Shown here: one piece after another, positions 26,774-36,200 of the stretch
How the letters are laid out: every line of letters starts with the position of its first letter
Numbering within the stretch: position 1 is the stretch's first letter
DNA from: Psychrobacter jeotgali
Lineage (GTDB): Bacteria; Pseudomonadota; Gammaproteobacteria; Pseudomonadales; Moraxellaceae
DNA length: 64,000 bases
NCBI RefSeq assembly: GCF_904846315.1
Contig: NZ_CAJHAF010000001.1
Coordinates: 1,612,001 to 1,676,000, forward strand
Direction: 5' to 3'
Program-made: the position numbers and the translations under genes
The notes under the pieces: model-generated
Database searches by the model: none
What the model saw: only the letters and a program-made list of their open reading frames with translations
What the model was told of the DNA's origin: nothing

Positions 26774-26796
26774 AACATTCATTTATTATGAATGTT
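26774..26796. promoter_or_regulatory. Second NsrR-like palindrome in the norZ-cynS gap
   Basis: Half-sites AACATTCATTT and AATGAATGTT face each other in a nearly perfect 23-bp palindrome about 230 bp upstream of norZ. The surrounding spacer (26542-26927) holds the two boxes and a terminator. An ORF overlapping this region on the plus strand has no ribosome site and looks spurious. Confidence 0.6.
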
Positions 26797-26875
26797 TATT
26801 TTTTAAAGCTAAAATAATGAATTATTTTCAAATTTTGAGCTCTTATTTAACTATTTTTCTTTTTATTACCATAAA

Positions 26876-26902
26876 AAAAGTCGACGTAGAACGTCGACTT
26901 TT
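26876..26902 (-). terminator. Terminator downstream of cynS
   Basis: AAAAGTCGACGT pairs perfectly with ACGTCGACTTTT around a 3-nt loop. On the minus strand it is followed by a T-run, 25 bp after the cynS stop codon. Confidence 0.9.
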
Positions 26903-26927
26903 ATATTGTCACTATTGCAAAATTTAC

Positions 26928-27398
26928 TTAAAAAGGTTTATAAGGTAGGAACTTACCATCTAGGGTAATAACCACACGGTCACCACCTTCTGGGTCTTCT
27001 ACTTTTTTTAGATCCATTTTAAAGTTGATAGCGCTCATGATACCATCGCCGAATTGCTCATGTACTAATGCTTTTAGCGTGGTGCCGTATACTTGCATCA
27101 CTTCATAAAAGCGATAGATGGTTGGGTCTGTAGGCATATTATCCTCCACACTACCACGCAGTGGAATAGATTGAAGTAACTTAACTTCGCTTTCATCCAA
27201 ACCCAAGGTTTCGCCTACTTTTTGCGCAGCTTCAGCGGGCAGTGGATGCTGACCTAACAAAGCTGCGGTAACGAAGACATCACTTAATCCTGTTCCTGCT
27301 GCTATCTGCTCAAACGATAGGTTTTTTTCAGCTTTTGCCGTAATAATCGTATCGGTCAAAGCTTGGCGTGCACTATTACTGATTTGAGATTGGCTCAT
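26928..27398 (-). CDS. cynS: Cyanate hydratase (cyanase) CynS
   Basis: Starting at the ATG at 27398 gives 156 residues, the standard cyanase length; the open frame extends upstream but without family similarity. The N-terminal helical domain ([27 protein letters not shown]) and the catalytic C-terminal part ([36 protein letters not shown]) are clear; the latter supplies the Arg, Glu and Ser of the active site. Cyanase converts cyanate and bicarbonate to ammonia and CO2. It is last in the run narGHJI-hmp-isomerase-cynS. No cynR or carbonic anhydrase (cynT) lies beside it. Confidence 0.96.
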   Translation of the reverse strand: MSQSQISNSARQALTDTIITAKAEKNLSFEQIAAGTGLSDVFVTAALLGQHPLPAEAAQKVGETLGLDESEVKLLQSIPLRGSVEDNMPTDPTIYRFYEVMQVYGTTLKALVHEQFGDGIMSAINFKMDLKKVEDPEGGDRVVITLDGKFLPYKPF

Positions 27399-27568
27399 AT
27401 AACACCTCTTATTATGATTGACCGTATAGGTCTTTGTTATAATTATTGATAGTTTATCCAAGGTTCGGCTCAAAAGTGAACTTGCAAAATATCCTTTCAA
27501 AACACCTTTCAAAAAGCACTTAAGAGCCGGTCATAAGCTTTTATCATAACAAGCTTGTATGATAAGTA

Positions 27569-28597
27569 TTACCCTCGGAATACATTCTCTTGCTCAAGCA
27601 TCATCTCAATACCTTCTATATCAGCTTCGTGCTCTAAGGTGAACAGGTAATCACACAAAGATTGATGGAAGGCTTGTTGACTAAGCTTGTTATGTATCGC
27701 TGGACTTACCTGCTCATAAGTCATTTGGATACCAGGCTGTTTATCTAACACCTCGACAATATGAAAGCCATATCTGCTCTCAATAGGACTAGGCGCCAGA
27801 CCTTCATCTAACTTAAATAAAGTATTTTCAAACTCAGGAACCGTCTGCCCTTTATCGATAACTCCTAATTCGCCGCCCTGCTCTTTTGAAGGACAGGCAG
27901 AATATTGACGGGCCAATTCGATAAATGCGGCATCAGGATTTTTATCATTGTTAATCTGTTCAATAAGCTCATAAGCGGTTTTTTTCAGCTTTAAGCGCTC
28001 ATCGCCATCTTCAGGTAAGCAGGCCAATAGGATATGGCGTACTGACATGATAGGATCACTCTTAAAATCACTCATATTTTGCTGATAGTAACGCTCACAG
28101 GTTGCCATATCAGGAGTAGCGGCCTGTACGTTTTTATCGATTAAGGCCGATATTGCTTGCTCTTCATCAGCTTCCCAAGCTGACTCTCCAAGGCTAGGCT
28201 CATTCAATACCGCCAGCTTTAGTAGCTCTCTCACCACCAAAGCTTGAGTCGCTAGAAACAAAGCATCCTCTTTGGTTTCGGCAGGATGATACTGTAATTC
28301 TTGAGCGATAGCGGTTCTATCGATCATCACTCCATTGACCGTAACCGAAGGCAGCTCATCACGGCTTGAAGCGATCAGATTACTATGATTGCTACGCTCT
28401 TCCTGCATCGCCATATCGATGAACTCTTTATCCGAATGCGGCTTTTTGAGATCAGCAGCCGTGGGCATGATTCGAATAATCTCTTCGTTGCTCTCAGCTT
28501 CAGCAGAAGCATTAGTGGCATGAATATCATTATTAACGTCATTACTGAGGTTATTATGAGTAGCATGGTCAGCTGGGTTATAAGTATTGACAGTCAT
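27569..28597 (-). CDS. Parvulin-type peptidyl-prolyl isomerase of the nar cluster
   Basis: A 342-residue protein. The first ~90 residues are polar and low in complexity. A helical SurA/NifM-like region follows (ALFLATQALVVRELLKLAVLNEP), then a PpiC rotamase domain: VRHILLACLPEDGDERLKLKKTAYELIEQI, FIELARQYSACPSKEQGGELGVIDKGQTVPEFE and SRYGFHIVEVLDKQPG. There is no signal peptide, so it is cytoplasmic. Similar isomerases accompany narGHJI in some pseudomonads and are presumed to help nitrate reductase assembly; that role is inferred from context. Confidence 0.85.
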   Translation of the reverse strand: MTVNTYNPADHATHNNLSNDVNNDIHATNASAEAESNEEIIRIMPTAADLKKPHSDKEFIDMAMQEERSNHSNLIASSRDELPSVTVNGVMIDRTAIAQELQYHPAETKEDALFLATQALVVRELLKLAVLNEPSLGESAWEADEEQAISALIDKNVQAATPDMATCERYYQQNMSDFKSDPIMSVRHILLACLPEDGDERLKLKKTAYELIEQINNDKNPDAAFIELARQYSACPSKEQGGELGVIDKGQTVPEFENTLFKLDEGLAPSPIESRYGFHIVEVLDKQPGIQMTYEQVSPAIHNKLSQQAFHQSLCDYLFTLEHEADIEGIEMMLEQENVFRG

Positions 28598-28709
28598 AGT
28601 TGGTACTCCACTAATGATTCATATCGTAAAATAATATAAAAAGTAATATAAAAGTTTAAGTTTGCTACTAAAGTTACTTATAAAGGACAACTTAAGCAAC
28701 TTAAGTAGG

Positions 28710-29903
28710 TTACAAGCTCATTTTAGGCCCAAAAGGTTCGTAATGAACGCTGTCAGCCCCATGCTCCAGATCTATCAATCCGTCAATCATGCTTTCCATA
28801 AACGGCATAGAGCCACAAACATAAATATCGGCAGGCTTAGGCAAAGTGGCAAGATAAGTCTCATCTAATATTTGATGGTCTTCAAAATAAAAGATATGTT
28901 TTTCTACCGTTGCCGCTGACTCTAAAAGCTCATTGACTTGGCTCTTAAAGGCATGATGCTGCTCATTTTGGCAAGCATAAATCCAAATAATAGGTCTTTG
29001 AGGATTAAGGGTAACTTGCTTTTCTAACATGGACAAAATAGGCGTGACCCCGACACCAGCACTGATCAATACCAATGGCATTTCATTTTGGGTGACTAAA
29101 TCTTCATTTAAGGCAAAGTCGCCCGCAGGAGCGGATAATAAAATAGTATCGCCAACTTTAACCTCATCATGCAGGTAGTTAGACACTAAACCATAATGGC
29201 CATTTCGGTTATCACGTCTTACCGCAAACTGAATGCCTTTATCCGTATTAGTCGAGTACAAAGAATAATGACGCAGCGCTAAATGATCGCTATCTTCAGG
29301 GTCGGTTTTGACCGTGATATATTGACCAGCCGTTAAATTCAATTGCTCTAAATCTATATGTTGGCTTTTATCCACTGACTCGTCATTTATAGGAACTACG
29401 GTAAAAGCAGCAATATCTTGTGCAGCGGCAGTCTTTGCCACCACTTCAAAAGGTACAAAACCTTCCCACATCGCCTGCTCATACATATCTGCTTCTAGCT
29501 GAATAAAAACGTCGGCAATCTCATCATAAGCCTGAGTCCAAGCATCGATAATATCATCGTTGGCCGCCTCCCCTAGTACTTCTTTGATAGCGCCCAGTAG
29601 ATGCTTACCAACGATAGGATAATGCTCAGGCAGGATTTGTAAGGCGCGATGCTTATGACTGATTTGGGTTACTTGTGGCAATAAAGCTTCTAAATTTTCA
29701 AGATGCTTGGCGGCGGCTAGAACCGTAGTGGCTAGTGCGGTTTGTTGACGACCTAGTTTTTGGTTAGTTTCGTTAAAGATGTCGAGCAATTCTGGATGCT
29801 CATTAAACATATTTTGATAAAAGACGGTAGTAATGGCAGTCCCATGCTCTTCAAGCACAGGAACGGTTGCAGTTACAATCTCTATAGTTTTTGGTGAAGC
29901 CAT
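28710..29903 (-). CDS. hmp: Flavohemoprotein Hmp, nitric oxide dioxygenase
   Basis: A 397-residue flavohemoglobin of normal length. The N-terminal globin domain has the proximal heme region SHKHRALQILPEHYPIVGKHLLGAI. The FAD domain has RHYSLYS and the NAD(P)H domain GVGVTPILSML, with a final VHYEPFGPKM. It oxidises NO to nitrate aerobically, and may reduce NO slowly without O2. It lies between narI and the isomerase gene, inside the nitrate reductase run, but has its own NsrR-like box 55 bp upstream, so it can probably be induced separately from narGHJI. Confidence 0.96.
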   Translation of the reverse strand: MASPKTIEIVTATVPVLEEHGTAITTVFYQNMFNEHPELLDIFNETNQKLGRQQTALATTVLAAAKHLENLEALLPQVTQISHKHRALQILPEHYPIVGKHLLGAIKEVLGEAANDDIIDAWTQAYDEIADVFIQLEADMYEQAMWEGFVPFEVVAKTAAAQDIAAFTVVPINDESVDKSQHIDLEQLNLTAGQYITVKTDPEDSDHLALRHYSLYSTNTDKGIQFAVRRDNRNGHYGLVSNYLHDEVKVGDTILLSAPAGDFALNEDLVTQNEMPLVLISAGVGVTPILSMLEKQVTLNPQRPIIWIYACQNEQHHAFKSQVNELLESAATVEKHIFYFEDHQILDETYLATLPKPADIYVCGSMPFMESMIDGLIDLEHGADSVHYEPFGPKMSL

Positions 29904-29957
29904 TATGTTTCCTTAGTGAACTGAGTATTGGTTAGTTAGTGATTAAACGATTCTCAT

Positions 29958-29980
29958 AAGATTCATTTAAAATGAACCTT
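29958..29980. promoter_or_regulatory. NsrR-like box upstream of hmp
   Basis: A 23-bp near-palindrome with half-sites AAGATTCATTT and its partner AATGAACCTT. It lies 55 bp upstream of the hmp ATG, in the narI-hmp gap. hmp is a classic NsrR target in other proteobacteria. Confidence 0.7.
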
Positions 29981-30044
29981 ATGATATCGCTGTTAAATCG
30001 CCAATGCTGTATCACTATTGTGACGGTTTCTATTGCCTTTATTT

Positions 30045-30770
30045 CTATTGAGACTTCTTCTGTCTTACGATCTGATAACGACGCCCTAAGTACCATACTG
30101 GAGCACTGATGATATGGATCAAGCGCGTAAACGGGAAGATCATAATCAAGGTAATACCTAATGCCATATGGATTTGATAAATTAGATCGGCCTGTTCAAT
30201 ACGGGCAGCGGCTTGGATAGGTCTTAACACCGTAATGTCCTGGGCCCAACCGGCGTAGTTCATCATCGTCAGACCATCTAAATGCTGTGCTGAGGTAAAG
30301 ATAGTCATCAAGCCTAAATTAAGCTGAATGAACAGTAGTACTAATACCAGCTTGTCCGAAAAGTTTGAGGTATTGGAGATACGATCATCAGTGAAGCGTC
30401 TCCATAACAGCATAACCATCCCAATCCAGCAGAACACCCCGGCAATACCACCGACCACTACCGCTAATACCTGCTTTCGTCCAGCACTAATAAAAGTTTC
30501 ATAAACGAAATGCGGTGTTAATAGTCCAAACAAATGACCTAGTAGCACGACAATAATACCTACGTGAAATAAGTTACTCGCCCAGCGCATATTCTTGGTT
30601 CTGAGCATCTGTGAAGAGCCCGTTTTCCACGAATACTGCGATAAGTCAAAACGCACCCAAGTACCAACGATCGCGATGGCCAAAGCAATATAAGGATAAA
30701 CACCAAAAAGGAATATCTGTAGCCAATTTAGGCTGGCTAGAGCCTCTAAACTAGGGCCTGCAATATTCAT
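30045..30770 (-). CDS. narI: Respiratory nitrate reductase gamma subunit NarI
   Basis: A 241-residue membrane subunit with five hydrophobic helices. The heme b ligands are expected in HVGIIVVLLGHLFGLLTPH (helix 2) and in QIHMALGITLIMIFPFTRLIH (helix 5). NarI oxidises quinol at the inner membrane and passes electrons through NarH to NarG, contributing to proton motive force. It is the last of the four nar structural genes, 11 bp after narJ. Confidence 0.95.
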   Translation of the reverse strand: MNIAGPSLEALASLNWLQIFLFGVYPYIALAIAIVGTWVRFDLSQYSWKTGSSQMLRTKNMRWASNLFHVGIIVVLLGHLFGLLTPHFVYETFISAGRKQVLAVVVGGIAGVFCWIGMVMLLWRRFTDDRISNTSNFSDKLVLVLLFIQLNLGLMTIFTSAQHLDGLTMMNYAGWAQDITVLRPIQAAARIEQADLIYQIHMALGITLIMIFPFTRLIHIISAPVWYLGRRYQIVRQKKSQ

Positions 30771-30781
30771 GTCTTTTCTCC

Positions 30782-31648
30782 TTATGAATGGTTGACTGGC
30801 TGTTTTTGTTTAAAATCCACCCAATGTACGGGAGCGTCAACGACTTTTGCAGGTGAGGTTTTGACCCCTGCTTTGGCTGCAAGATTAAGAGTACTGGTTT
30901 GTGAAGAGCAACGCTCCTCTTGCTGGGCATCTAGGAAGTCAACAACTTCTTCTTCCCACTCCTTATCTATAGCTTCAAAAGTATCATCACGCTTCTCTTT
31001 ACTAATCTTTTCTTTATATTCTTCGATCATATCAAGTGGCTTGCCTGCAATTTGCAAGAGCGCATTGAAGCAGCCTTGATAAATACTGCCACGATCATCT
31101 AGTCTGGCAGCAAGCAGCGCAATAATATGACTGACATCAGCAATATCCATTCGAATCTGAATATCATCATTAATAACAGTAGCTTGATAAGCTAAGAACT
31201 CTAGATATAAAGGCAAGAAGTCTGGTAACTCTTTAACCCCGATCTCAAAGCCTGCCTCTTCATATTGGTTCATAAGATCAACCATAGCTTGACCGCGATC
31301 ACGCGACTCCCCATGGACGTGCTCAAACAACCAAAGCGATAAAGAGCGTCCTCGTTCGAACAAGCCGTCGTAACGCGCTTGCGCCTCAAGAGATCCGGTG
31401 TCAATCAAGTCTTCAATCAAATCAATTATTTGAGTGCGAACTTCTGGGCTAATTAGTGTCGAGGTTGCTACGATCTCAGTACAATCAGCCAGATTGTCAC
31501 CTACAAAAAGCTCACTGCTCGGATAGTCTATAAGTAAGCTTATTACCTTGAGTAGCTTAAGATCAGACTCACCAATATTAGGTGGCATCGTAGGCTCATC
31601 AACTGAGCTGGTATTAAGCGCAGGATTATGTAATTGAGTAGTTTGCAT
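30782..31648 (-). CDS. narJ: Nitrate reductase assembly chaperone NarJ
   Basis: The start is set at the ATG at 31648 (288 residues), which sits 1 nt beyond the narH stop and has GGGAG inside the narH tail; a longer open frame upstream overlaps narH in another reading frame. The protein is recognisable from LKVISLLIDYPSSELF, LSLWLFEHVHGESRDRGQAMVDLMNQYEEAGF and ELPDFLPLYLEFLAYQ. NarJ binds apo-NarG and is needed for insertion of the molybdenum cofactor and the Fe-S cluster; it is not part of the final enzyme. It is longer than E. coli NarJ through N- and C-terminal extensions. Confidence 0.94.
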   Translation of the reverse strand: MQTTQLHNPALNTSSVDEPTMPPNIGESDLKLLKVISLLIDYPSSELFVGDNLADCTEIVATSTLISPEVRTQIIDLIEDLIDTGSLEAQARYDGLFERGRSLSLWLFEHVHGESRDRGQAMVDLMNQYEEAGFEIGVKELPDFLPLYLEFLAYQATVINDDIQIRMDIADVSHIIALLAARLDDRGSIYQGCFNALLQIAGKPLDMIEEYKEKISKEKRDDTFEAIDKEWEEEVVDFLDAQQEERCSSQTSTLNLAAKAGVKTSPAKVVDAPVHWVDFKQKQPVNHS

Positions 31649-31649
31649 C

Positions 31650-33188
31650 TTATGACTCCCACTTTTGTACGGTATCAATGAAATCACGGCGGTTGGTTTT
31701 GCGTTGTCCAAACATACTGTTATCAGAATGTCCTGAACAGCCTTCACCAAAGGTAAAGCCGCAGCCATTACGCTCAGCAAAAGCATCACTTAATGCTTCT
31801 TCACGGTGCGCCGTTGGGATAACAAAACGGTCCTCGTAATTGGCAATGGCTAGATAACGATACATCTCTTCAACTTGTAGTTTAGTAAGACCTACGTCAT
31901 CCAAGATGCTTTGGACTTCTTGTTTTTCAACCAATTGCATACGTTTGTAGCTACGCATCGCTAGTAGACGTTTTAGGGCCAAACGTACGGGCTCTTCATC
32001 ACCTGCGGTGAGCATATTGGCTAAGTAGCGTAACGGAATACGTAGGCTATCAACGTCCGGAATCAGACCATCCATACCGACGTGCCCTGCTTCAGCAGCG
32101 TTTTGAATCGGTGATAATGGCGGTACATACCAAACCATGGGCAGCGTACGATACTCAGGGTGTAGCGGTAGCGCCAATTTCCAATCCATCGCCAACTTAT
32201 AAACCGGTGAGCGCTGGGCTGAATCAATAACGGACTGCGGTACGCCATCTTTTAATGCTTGGGCAATAACAGCCGGATCGTTAGGATCTAAAAACACATC
32301 CAGCTGTGCTTGATACAAATCTTGCTCATTAGGTACGCTAGCCGCTGCTGAGATCTTGTCCGCATCATAGAGCAACACGCCAAGATAGCGGATACGGCCT
32401 ACGCAAGTCTCTGAACAAACGGTTGGCAATCCTGCTTCAATACGGGGATAACAGAAGATACATTTTTCTGACTTACCCGACTTCCAGTTATAGTAGATTT
32501 TTTTGTAAGGGCAACCGGAGATACACATGCGCCAGCCGCGACACTTCTCTTGGTCAATCAGTACAATACCGTCTTCTTCACGCTTATAGATTGCGCCGCT
32601 AGGACAAGCTGCTACGCAAGTAGGGTTCAAGCAATGCTCACAAAGGCGCGGCAGATACATCATGAAAGTATTTTCATACTGTCCATAAATATCAGCTTGA
32701 ATATTATCGAAGTTCTTATCTTTACGACGTTTTTCAAACTCCGATCCTAAGATCTCTTCCCAGTTAGGGCCCCATTCAATCTTTTGCATACGCTTACCAG
32801 TGATGGCAGAGCGCGGACGAGCGATGGGTGAGTAATTACCAATCGGGGCGGTATGCAGATGCTGATAATCAAAATCAAACGGTTCGTAGTAATCATCAAT
32901 CTCTGGTAGATCAGGGTTGGCAAAGATATTTGCCAACACTCTGAATTTGCCACCGATTCGCGGATTGATACTGCCGTTAGCATTACGTATCCAACCGCCG
33001 TTCCATTTATTTTGATTCTCCCATTCTTTGGGATAACCGATACCAGGCTTTGATTCAACGTTATTGAACCAAGCGTATTCCATTCCTTCGCGAGTGGTCC
33101 AAACGTTTTTACAGGTAACTGAGCAGGTGTGACAACCGATACATTTATCGAGGTTAAGCACCATGCCGACTTGTGAACGAATTTTCAT
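31650..33188 (-). CDS. narH: Respiratory nitrate reductase beta subunit NarH
   Basis: A 512-residue iron-sulfur subunit. Four cluster-binding Cys groups are visible: CIGCHTCSVTCK, CEHCLNPTCVAACP, CRGWRMCISGCPYKK (Trp replacing a Cys, as in NarH, giving a [3Fe-4S] centre) and CIFCYPRIEAGLPTVCSETC. It carries electrons from NarI heme to NarG on the cytoplasmic side of the membrane. It lies 50 bp after narG and is almost joined to narJ. Confidence 0.97.
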   Translation of the reverse strand: MKIRSQVGMVLNLDKCIGCHTCSVTCKNVWTTREGMEYAWFNNVESKPGIGYPKEWENQNKWNGGWIRNANGSINPRIGGKFRVLANIFANPDLPEIDDYYEPFDFDYQHLHTAPIGNYSPIARPRSAITGKRMQKIEWGPNWEEILGSEFEKRRKDKNFDNIQADIYGQYENTFMMYLPRLCEHCLNPTCVAACPSGAIYKREEDGIVLIDQEKCRGWRMCISGCPYKKIYYNWKSGKSEKCIFCYPRIEAGLPTVCSETCVGRIRYLGVLLYDADKISAAASVPNEQDLYQAQLDVFLDPNDPAVIAQALKDGVPQSVIDSAQRSPVYKLAMDWKLALPLHPEYRTLPMVWYVPPLSPIQNAAEAGHVGMDGLIPDVDSLRIPLRYLANMLTAGDEEPVRLALKRLLAMRSYKRMQLVEKQEVQSILDDVGLTKLQVEEMYRYLAIANYEDRFVIPTAHREEALSDAFAERNGCGFTFGEGCSGHSDNSMFGQRKTNRRDFIDTVQKWES

Positions 33189-33238
33189 GGGTGTGCTCCA
33201 AGCTTTTGTATAAAAAGCATTAATATTAAAAAGTGCTA

Positions 33239-36200
33239 TTAGCCATCAATGGTTGTTGGTAATGGGCGCGGTAGTGAATCATCTGGTTTTTCTTCTAACC
33301 AGTCGATCTTCGACATTTTGCGAATCACTACGAACTCATCACGGTTACAGCCTACGGTTCCATAGTAGTTAAAGCCATAAGACTGCTGCGCATAACTACC
33401 AATCATATGGGTCGGTTTCAAGATAGTACGAGTGACCGAGTTATGAATACCACCGCGAATACCGGTTTGCTCAGAGCCTGGTACGTTGACCAATTTTTCT
33501 TGAGCGTGATACATCATGGTCATGCCTTCTTTAACCCGCTGACTGACGATAGCGCGAGCAGTGATAGCACCGTTAGCATTAAAGACCTCAATCCAGTCGT
33601 TGTCGACGATATCTGCTTTTTGAGCATCAACTTCTGACATCCACACACAAGGACCACCACGGCTAAGCGTCAACATCATTAGGTTTTCAGAGTAAGTACT
33701 ATGAATACCCCATTTTTGGTGCGGTGTTAAAAAGTTCAGTACAATCTCTTTATTACCATTAGGCTTAGCGTTTTTGATAATATCAGTGGTTTTAGTATCG
33801 ATTGGTGGACGATACTGCTGCATTTGCTCGCCAAACGCCTGCATCCATGGATGATCCTGATAAAACTGCTGACGGCCAGTAATGGTACGCCAAGGAATCA
33901 GCTCATGAACGTTGGTATAACCAGCGTTATAGCTCACTTCGTCGGACTCAATACCTGACCAAGTCGGGCTTGAGATGATCTTACGCGGCTGTGCGACGAT
34001 ATCTTTAAAGCGAATTTTTTCGTGTTCGCTCGATTTTGCCAAATGCGTGTGATCACGACCGGTAAATTCAGATAGAGCAGCCCAGCCTTTAACCGCTACA
34101 TGACCATTGGTTTCAGGAGCTAACATCAAAATCATCTCTGACGCATGCACAGCGGTATTTATCTGTGGTCGACCTTCAGAGATACCGGGCTCAGTAACTC
34201 GGTGATTAAGATCACCCAATTGCTTAACCTCAGTTTTCATATCCCAATTCAAACCTTTAGAGCCGTTACCTAGTTTTTCTAACGCAGGTCCAAGAGAAGT
34301 GAATTTTTTATAAGTGTTAGGATAGTCACGCTCAACCACTTTAATCATTGGGCAGTTCTTACCCGGTACTGGTTTTTCACCTGCTGTTTTCCAGTCCGTA
34401 CCACCAAAGGGCTGTGCCAGCTCACCAGGGCTATCATGCTGCATGGGTAGGGTTACTACATCAGTCTCAACCCCTAAGTGCCCTTTGGTTAACTCAGAAA
34501 AGCTTTTGGCAATGCCTTTATAAATCTCCCAGTCGGTCTTAGATTCCCAAGCTGGATCTGTAGCAGCCGTCAATGGATGAATAAACGGATGCATATCTGA
34601 GGTATTCATATCATCTTTTTCATACCAAGTTGCGGTAGGTAAAACGATGTCAGAATATAAACAGGTAGATGACATACGGAAGTCTAAGGCGACTACCAAA
34701 TCAAGTTTGCCTGTTGGGCCTTTTTCAACCCAATCGACTTCTTTTGGCTGCAAATGACCGGTAGGGTTCTCTTCGTTGAGCAAACCGTTTCTAGTGCCCA
34801 AGAAGTAATGGAGCATATATTCATGACCCTTACCCGATGAACCCAAAAGGTTTGAGCGCCAGATGAACATATTGCGTGGGAAGTTCACAGGATTATCTGG
34901 TGACTCACAAGCGAAACGTAAGCTACCATCCTCTAAAGAGTCCACTACGTGATCTTCAATCCCTTTACCTTTTGCCTGCGCTTGGGCGGCAATGGTCAAT
35001 GGGTTACGGTTAAGCTGCGGCGCTGAAGGTAACCAGCCTGCACGCTCGGCCTGGATGTTGTAATCGAGCATGTGCTCAGGGAAGAACTTTTTATTAGCAT
35101 TAGGAGACAATATCTCGTGAGCCGAGATGGTCTCATGACGCCACTGTGAGCTGTGGTTATAGAAAAAGCTGGTACCGTTCATATGACGCGGCGGACGATG
35201 CCAATCAAGAGCAAACGCTAATGGTAACCAACCGGTTTGCGGGCGTAGTTTTTCTTGACCAACATAATGCGCCCAGCCACCACCTGATTTACCGACACAA
35301 CCACAAAGCATCAACATGTTGATAACGCCGCGATAGTTCATATCAAGGTGATACCAATGGTTCATGCCGGCACCGATGATAATCATCGATTTACCGTGGG
35401 TCTTGTGAGCGTTTTCAGCGAACTCACGAGCCACTTGGATAACACGCTCACGGCTAAGACCAGTGATCACTTCTTGCCATGCTGGCGTACCTGGCACGGT
35501 AGCGTCATTATAATCGTCGGTGACATGGTCGCCGCCAACGCCATTATCGACGCCCAAGTTAGCTACGGTTAAGTCAAATACCGTTGCTACTATAGCGCTT
35601 GAGCCATCGGCCAATTGTACAGTTTTACAAGGTACGGTTTTTTGCTGGATAGGCTCACCTGGTACTGAGGTAAAGTGCGGATGATCCACATGCCCGAAGT
35701 AATCAAAACCAACGACGCAAGTCTCGTTGCTATCTTTTAGAGTCAAGGTTAGATCGATATCTTCACCGGTAGCTCCGCTTTTTTGCTCGAGGTTCCATTT
35801 ACCTTTTTCGCCCCAACGATAACCAATCGAGCCTAAAGGCGATACTAGCTCACCATTACTGTTGAGACCGATTGTTTTCCACTCAGGATTATTTTCTTCA
35901 CCTAAATTGTCCACTAAATCTGAGGCACGTAGATAACGACCCGGACGACGTGCGCCCTCTTCGCCTTCTAGCATCACTAGAACAGGTAGATCAGTATAGC
36001 GCTTAGCATAATCTAAGAAATAGTCGCTTGGCTGCTTAAGATAGAACTCTTTGATAATGACGTGACAAAAGGCTTGGGCAACTGCCGCATCTGTCCCTTG
36101 TTTAGGGTTGAGCCATAAGTCAGTTAGCTTAGAGATTTCAGCATAGTCAGGAGTTATAGAAACCGTTTTGGTGCCTTTATAACGAACTTCGGTAAAGAAA

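Noticed and set aside
26721..26948. Plus-strand ORF of 75 codons between norZ and cynS
   Set aside because: It overlaps the NsrR-like box and the cynS terminator, has no ribosome site, and its translation is low-complexity Phe/Ile/Lys typical of AT-rich spacer.
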